Assembly (NCBI GenBank): GCA_002393725.1
Contig: DGTJ01000085.1
Coordinates: forward strand, 1-16,325
DNA length: 16,325 nt
Reading direction: 5' to 3'
Origin: Prevotella sp. UBA4339
Lineage (GTDB): Bacteria > Bacteroidota > Bacteroidia > Bacteroidales > Bacteroidaceae
Position numbers and translations under genes: made by a program. Each line of letters begins with the position of its first letter. The first letter of the stretch is position 1. The notes under the pieces are model-generated. The model had not been told where the DNA came from, did no database searches, and saw nothing but the letters and a program-made list of their open reading frames with translations. Of the stretch, positions 12,248-16,325 are shown piece after piece.

Positions 12248-14479
12248 ATGAATAAACTGACAATCGCACTCCTGTCGCTAATGTTTGCGACGAGCATGCA
12301 AGGACAAGGGCAGAAGCCCGTTTACCTTGATGAATCAAAACCTGTTGAGCAGCGTATCGACGATGCCCTCAGCCGTATGACCCTCGACGAGAAGATTGCC
12401 GTAATCCACGCGCAGTCAAAGTTCTCCAGCCCAGGCGTAAAGCGACTCGGATTCCCCGACCTCTGGACTGACGACGGTCCTCACGGAGTGCGCCCCGACG
12501 TGCTCTGGGACGAGTGGGAGCAGGCCGGACAGACCAACGACTCATGCGTGGCCTTCCCAGCGCTGACATGTCTTGCTGCCACATGGAATCCCGACCTGGC
12601 ACGTCTGTATGGCGAGAGTCTTGGCGAAGAGGCACTGTATCGCAACAAGAACGTGATGCTCGGTCCTGGCGTGAACATCTACCGCACTCCGCTGGGAGGA
12701 CGCAACTTCGAGTATATGGGCGAAGACCCGCTGCTCGCCTCGCGGATGGTGGTGCCTTACGTGCAGGGACTCCAGTCGAAGGGCGTTGCGGCATGCGTGA
12801 AGCACTATGCGCTGAACAACGACGAGGAGAATCGCCATCAGGTGAATGTGGTCGTCTCCGACCGCGCCCTGCACGAGATATACCTGCCAGCCTTCAAGGC
12901 TGCCGTCCAGGAAGGCGGCGCCTGGTCGATCATGGGAGCATACAACCTCTATAAGGATCAGCACAACTGCCATAATGAGATCATGCTCAACAAGATACTC
13001 AAGCGCGACTGGGGCTTCGACGGCGTAGTAATCTCCGACTGGGGAGGATGCCATAATACTGACGAAGCCATACGCAACGGTCTCGACCTGGAGTTCGGTT
13101 CGTGGACCGACGGACTGACAATGGGCAAGACCAACGCCTATAACCTCTACTATATGGCAGACGCCTATAAGAAAGCCATCCGTGAGGGACGCTATACGAC
13201 CAAGGAGCTTGACGACAAGGTGCGCCGCGTGCTGCGACTCTTCTATCGCACGACGATGAGGCGCGACAAGCCCGTAGGATTCCTCTGCTCTGAGAGCCAC
13301 TACGACGCTGCCTTGAAGATAGCACAGGAGGGTATAGTGCTCCTGAAGAATGACGCACTCCTTCCAATCGACATCACAAAGACCAGTAAGATACTCGTGG
13401 TAGGCGAGAATGCCATCAAGATGATGACCGTCGGTGGCGGCTCTTCGTCACTGAAAGTACAGAGGGAGATACTGCCTCTCGACGGCATCCGCTCTCACCT
13501 GCCCTCAAACGTCCTGTTGGACTACGCCCGCGGATATGTGGGAGATACCATACAGAGCTACGACGGGGTGACCGTAGGCCGCTCTCTCTACGAGGCACGC
13601 AGTCAGGCGGAGCTTACTGCCGAGGCTGTCGGCAAGGCCCGTGAGGCTGATGTGGTGATCTTCATCGGAGGCCTCAACAAGAGCAGCCATCAGGACTGTG
13701 AGAGTCACGACCGCAAGAGCTACGACCTGCCATACGCACAGAACGAGGTGATCGAGGCGATACTGAAGGTCAATCCCCGCCTGGTATATGTGAATATCTC
13801 CGGCAACGGAGCCGCACTCCCCTGGCTCGCAAAGGTTCCCGCAGTAGTACAGGCATGGTTCATCGGCTCTCAGGCAGGCGAAGCCATCGCATCGGTGCTC
13901 TTCGGTGACGTCAACCCCTCGGGCAAGCTGCCGTTCACCTGGTATGCATCCCTCGACCAGTGCGGCGCTCATGCCACAGGCTCATACCCCGGCACCTGGC
14001 GCGACGACAAGAAGATCATCGACGAGGAATACAGGGAGGGGCTCTTTGTGGGCTATCGCTGGACTGACCGCCTGAAGAAGCAGAAGCCTCTCTTCCCGTT
14101 CGGGTTCGGACTGAGCTATACTACATTCAAGATAGGCAAGGCCGTAGCCGACAAGAGATCGATGACAGTCGACGACAAGATAACGTTCACCGTAGCTGTC
14201 ACCAACACCGGCTCAAGGGCTGGAGCAGAGACAGTACAGCTGTATATCCACGACAAGAAATCAAGTGTCGAGCGCCCTTACAAGGAGCTGAAGGCATTCC
14301 GCAAGGTATTCCTGCAGCCGGGCGAGACGCAAGAGATAAGCCTCACTATCGACAAGCAGGCTCTCAGCTTCTACGATGACCAGACGGGCAGGTGGACTGC
14401 CGAGCCGGGCGACTTTGAGGCACTGATAGGTAATTCTGCACAAAATTTAATTAGTAGTTGTTCTTTTACATTAAGGTAG
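12248..14479 (+). CDS. Secreted glycoside hydrolase family 3 (beta-glucosidase-like)
   Basis: This 743-residue protein starts with a signal peptide (MNKLTIALLSLMFATSMQGQ), so it is periplasmic or exported. The layout is the usual three-domain GH3 form. The (beta/alpha)8 domain (about 30-340) has the LTLDEKI start (MTLDEKIAVIH), KHYALNNDEENRH for substrate binding, and the nucleophile D264 in VVISDWGGCHNTDEA. The alpha/beta sandwich follows (about 355-600, EGIVLLKNDALLPI, VVGENAIKMMTVGGGSSSLK). A C-terminal fibronectin-III-like domain (about 635-740) includes FGFGLSYTTF and VQLYIHDKKSSVERPYKELK. Members retain configuration and remove beta-glucose or beta-xylose units from oligosaccharides. 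Which one cannot be told, since no SusC/D pair or other glycan gene is adjacent. It is its own transcription unit, ended by the hairpin at 14497-14546. Confidence 0.93.
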   Translation: MNKLTIALLSLMFATSMQGQGQKPVYLDESKPVEQRIDDALSRMTLDEKIAVIHAQSKFSSPGVKRLGFPDLWTDDGPHGVRPDVLWDEWEQAGQTNDSCVAFPALTCLAATWNPDLARLYGESLGEEALYRNKNVMLGPGVNIYRTPLGGRNFEYMGEDPLLASRMVVPYVQGLQSKGVAACVKHYALNNDEENRHQVNVVVSDRALHEIYLPAFKAAVQEGGAWSIMGAYNLYKDQHNCHNEIMLNKILKRDWGFDGVVISDWGGCHNTDEAIRNGLDLEFGSWTDGLTMGKTNAYNLYYMADAYKKAIREGRYTTKELDDKVRRVLRLFYRTTMRRDKPVGFLCSESHYDAALKIAQEGIVLLKNDALLPIDITKTSKILVVGENAIKMMTVGGGSSSLKVQREILPLDGIRSHLPSNVLLDYARGYVGDTIQSYDGVTVGRSLYEARSQAELTAEAVGKAREADVVIFIGGLNKSSHQDCESHDRKSYDLPYAQNEVIEAILKVNPRLVYVNISGNGAALPWLAKVPAVVQAWFIGSQAGEAIASVLFGDVNPSGKLPFTWYASLDQCGAHATGSYPGTWRDDKKIIDEEYREGLFVGYRWTDRLKKQKPLFPFGFGLSYTTFKIGKAVADKRSMTVDDKITFTVAVTNTGSRAGAETVQLYIHDKKSSVERPYKELKAFRKVFLQPGETQEISLTIDKQALSFYDDQTGRWTAEPGDFEALIGNSAQNLISSCSFTLR

Positions 14480-14496
14480 TAACACTTAGGTGCTAT

Positions 14497-14546
14497 GAAA
14501 AGAAGGAGGCTCATGCGTGATGCATCAGCCTCCTTGATTTCTTTTC
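14497..14546. terminator. Strong bidirectional terminator between GH3 and M15A genes
   Basis: AAGGAGGCT (14503-14511) pairs with AGCCTCCTT (14527-14535). An outer GAAAAG/CTTTTC pair lies around a 5-nt bulge, giving an A-rich 5' side and a T-rich 3' side (TTTCTTTTCG). The genes on both sides converge on it. Confidence 0.8.
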
Positions 14547-14550
14547 GTTT

Positions 14551-15021
14551 TCACTTCACGCAGAACACCACTTTCCTGCGGTTGTCCCTCGGCCTTACGG
14601 CGAAGTGTAGCCATACCGTCGAGCCTCGCACCTCGATAATCAGCTCGTCGAAGTCAGTGCGGGCATTGTCGGCGATGTCGAGCAGTATTACCGCGTAGCG
14701 CAGCGCCTGCTCCTTGCCCAGGCAGCGGATGTCGGCAGCACAGCCTACGAGGTGATTGGAGGTGGCAGAGCCGCCAGCCCGCTTGTTCACCTCCCACGAG
14801 CGATAGCCTGAGTTGATCACTATCGGGTCGTTGCCCTCGCCGTAGCGCTTGTTCCACTCGTCGCGCAGCATCTCCAGCCACTGGCAGAGGCGCTTGAGGT
14901 TCTCGAGAGCTGTCGGTGTAGGGATATTCCCGTCGGCAGTCTTGTGAGTTGTCTTTGTCATCTCTCCGAGAGTGAAGTGATCGGAGAGCTTCATTTGCTT
15001 GTTCATTTCTACTGTACTCAT
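14551..15021 (-). CDS. M15A-family zinc peptidase (Peptidase_M15_3 type)
   Basis: This 156-residue protein resembles D-Ala-D-Ala carboxypeptidase/endolysin enzymes that cut peptidoglycan peptides. Motifs: the N-terminal KLSDHFTLGEMTKTTHKTAD; SGYRSWEVNKRAGG; SNHLVGCAADI with zinc ligands H90 and D97; and VWLHFAV with ligand H139. Length is normal for this short single-domain form. There is no signal peptide, as in phage- or island-encoded relatives. The ATG (15021-15019) overlaps the stop of the upstream DUF3987-like gene (ATGA), so the pair is co-translated; starts at Met-6 or Met-10 are also possible. In Bacteroidales islands this gene or an amidase often follows a DUF3987 gene. That gene is interrupted here, so coupling to it may be weakened. 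Confidence 0.88.
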   Translation of the reverse strand: MSTVEMNKQMKLSDHFTLGEMTKTTHKTADGNIPTPTALENLKRLCQWLEMLRDEWNKRYGEGNDPIVINSGYRSWEVNKRAGGSATSNHLVGCAADIRCLGKEQALRYAVILLDIADNARTDFDELIIEVRGSTVWLHFAVRPRDNRRKVVFCVK

Positions 15022-16325
15022 TTCTTATATGTTTTATTTAGATATGCCTGTGCTTTTTCAAAACTGAGTTCTGAGTTCTGAGTCACGTAATTACGATATA
15101 CCCAGTTTCTAATCATCTTTTTAGTCTGGTCAGTACGCATTCCCTGCAGTTGTCTTACCCTCTTTGCATCCTCCAGAGTGAACTTTGTAGGCAGCAGGTC
15201 GAGCAGGTTCTGCGGACCTCTCTTCGATACCTGCACTTCTCCGTCGGCCTCTCTTATCTGGTCGCCCCACAGCTTCATCTTGAGGTAGAGGTCGTAGAGC
15301 ATCGACCATCTGCAGAAGTCATCGATGGCCTTCTACCACTTCATCCCGTTGGCGGCAAAGAGCAGACAGGCCTTTCGGAATGCCTGCACCAGTGCTCGGT
15401 GGGTGAGGTTGTCGAACACCTCGTCCTGCGAGAGCCTTGCAAACTCGGCACACTCTGCCTTCAGCCTCTTCACCATCTTCTTGGCCTGCAGGCAGTCTAT
15501 CGTGCCCGTAGCGGCCTTCAGGTTGTCGATGTAGGGTTTCAGCTCTTTGTCGTAGTCGCTGTCGTACTCACCGTATACGGGTATGTCCTCACCTATCTCG
15601 CCGTCGGGGATGGTGGCCAGACAGAGCCGCGAGATTGGTCCGTCGCTGACCACGTAGCGGAAGTATTTGAGGGCCTTGGCGGTGGTGGTGTTGGCGTTCC
15701 AGTTGAGGTGCAGTGCTCCCGATGCCATCACGCTCTGGGTGCTTGCCCTGTCGGCACCGAACTCATTGCCCTCATCGTCGCAGAGCTTCATGTTGGTAAA
15801 CTGGTTGCTGCGTCCTGAGCATCCCTCCACCTTGTCCCACTGCTCCAGCTCGTTCATCTTCACGTAGAGCGGTGCTCGCTTTGCCTCGTCCATGCGCTGC
15901 ACGAGTGCTGCGTATGTGATGTTGGCCTTTATTATCTGTATCACGAGGTCGTCGGGTCGCTGTGGCTTCTGCTTGTTGTTGGCCTTGTTGTTGTACTCCT
16001 CATTGTAGTCCTTCAGCCGCTTGCGGTTCACCTCGTCGCGCTGCTTCATGTCGCTGAGTATGTGGGTCAGCGGCTCCTTGGTGCACGAGTCCTTGCCCTG
16101 TCCGGTGCCTGCTATTATCAGGCAGTTGATGCGCAGCTCCCTCACCTGATTGTCCACATACACGAAGCTCAGGTCCTTGGGGTATGTAGCCAGCGGTGGA
16201 AACATCGCCTGCGCCACCGTAGCCTTGAATTTCTTCGGTGTGCGGCTCGTCACCAGCTTCACCAGCCTGGGCAGCGTCTCAGGTATCTCGGGCGGAGTCT
16301 TGGCGGCGAATATCCTCGAGAGCTC
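15018..16325 (-). pseudogene. DUF3987-like primase/helicase-type protein, interrupted by one TAG, partial
   Basis: The frame is open from the window edge (16325) for 330 codons, reaches TAG at 15335-15333, then continues in the same frame for 104 codons to TGA (15020-15018). Both parts read as one protein: a P-loop-like AGTGQGKDS (about residues 72-80 from the edge), KMNELEQWDKVEG, then AANGMKW, the stop, and KAIDDFCRWSMLYDLYLKMK, with GPQNLLDLLPTKFTLEDAKR close to the end. This matches DUF3987 proteins of Bacteroidales islands, which often carry a VirE-type N-terminal domain outside this window. The single TAG is most simply a nonsense mutation (for example from a Glu or Gln codon). The first 63 bases have no start codon requirement because the gene begins beyond the window. 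The second part alone could start at an ATG at 15302, but lacks the nucleotide-binding part. Confidence 0.78.
15064..15084 (+). repeat. Three copies of a 7-bp direct repeat inside the DUF3987-like gene
   Basis: CTGAGTT, CTGAGTT, CTGAGTC run in tandem. Gain or loss of one unit would shift the frame of the last 20 codons and of the coupled ATGA junction. The protein reads VTQNSELSFEKA across it. Confidence 0.8.

Noticed and set aside
12369..13972. Minus-strand ORFs opposite the GH3 gene
   Set aside because: The GH3 frame has full family motifs over 743 codons; the antisense frames are low-complexity shadows.
15333..15335. Genetic-code change (TAG read as Gln) for the whole island
   Set aside because: Only one internal TAG is seen and the coupled gene ends with a normal stop; one nonsense mutation is simpler, though recoding is kept as an alternative.

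Overview
The window looks like chromosomal DNA of a gut or rumen Bacteroidales species, most likely Prevotella or a close relative. The gene families fit: secreted Big_2 proteins, DUF4421, GH3 glucosidase, DUF6371, DUF3987 and M15A peptidase. Several genes also carry the Bacteroidetes promoter pattern TTTG-N19/20-TAnnTTTG (7786-7816, 11007-11037, 12188-12219, 5680-5711). No rRNA, tRNA or CRISPR array was seen. Family names come from reading motifs, not from database searches.

Region 1 (1-5360): a secreted Big_2-domain protein gene on the minus strand is cut in two by a mobile element of about 3.8 kb. The N-terminal part, with its signal peptide, lies at 5138-5360 and the C-terminal part at 46-1321. 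Both junctions carry the same 5 bp, CTTCA. Joining the halves across one copy restores a single frame of 497 codons. The element carries three overlapping tyrosine recombinase genes, all with complete catalytic residues, and has 31-bp imperfect terminal inverted repeats. This is the architecture of RIT (Recombinase In Trio) elements.

Region 2 (5361-7995): a gene-poor stretch full of repeats and remnants. It holds a 24-bp repeat pair, a probable orphan antitoxin, a 49-bp hairpin, a 5'-truncated DUF6371/Toprim fragment, GTGAGTTTTTT repeats in both orientations, a 22-bp tandem repeat, and a 156-bp MITE-like element. The MITE-like element has 23-bp terminal inverted repeats enclosing a TTGACT/TATAAT promoter-like pair and a terminator-like hairpin. 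An intact DUF2442 gene lies beside it.

Region 3 (7997-14546): ordinary chromosomal genes. On the minus strand, a membrane-bound SpoIIE/RsbU-type PP2C phosphatase, a rhodanese-like lipoprotein and a small protein of unknown function form a likely operon. Divergent from it are a DUF4421 putative outer-membrane protein and a secreted GH3 glycosidase, each with its own promoter. A strong hairpin at 14497-14546 ends the GH3 unit.

Region 4 (14551-16325): a minus-strand unit with a DUF3987-like (primase/helicase-type) gene, open at the window edge and interrupted by one in-frame TAG, overlapping by ATGA with an M15A peptidase gene. This pairing is typical of Bacteroidales accessory islands.
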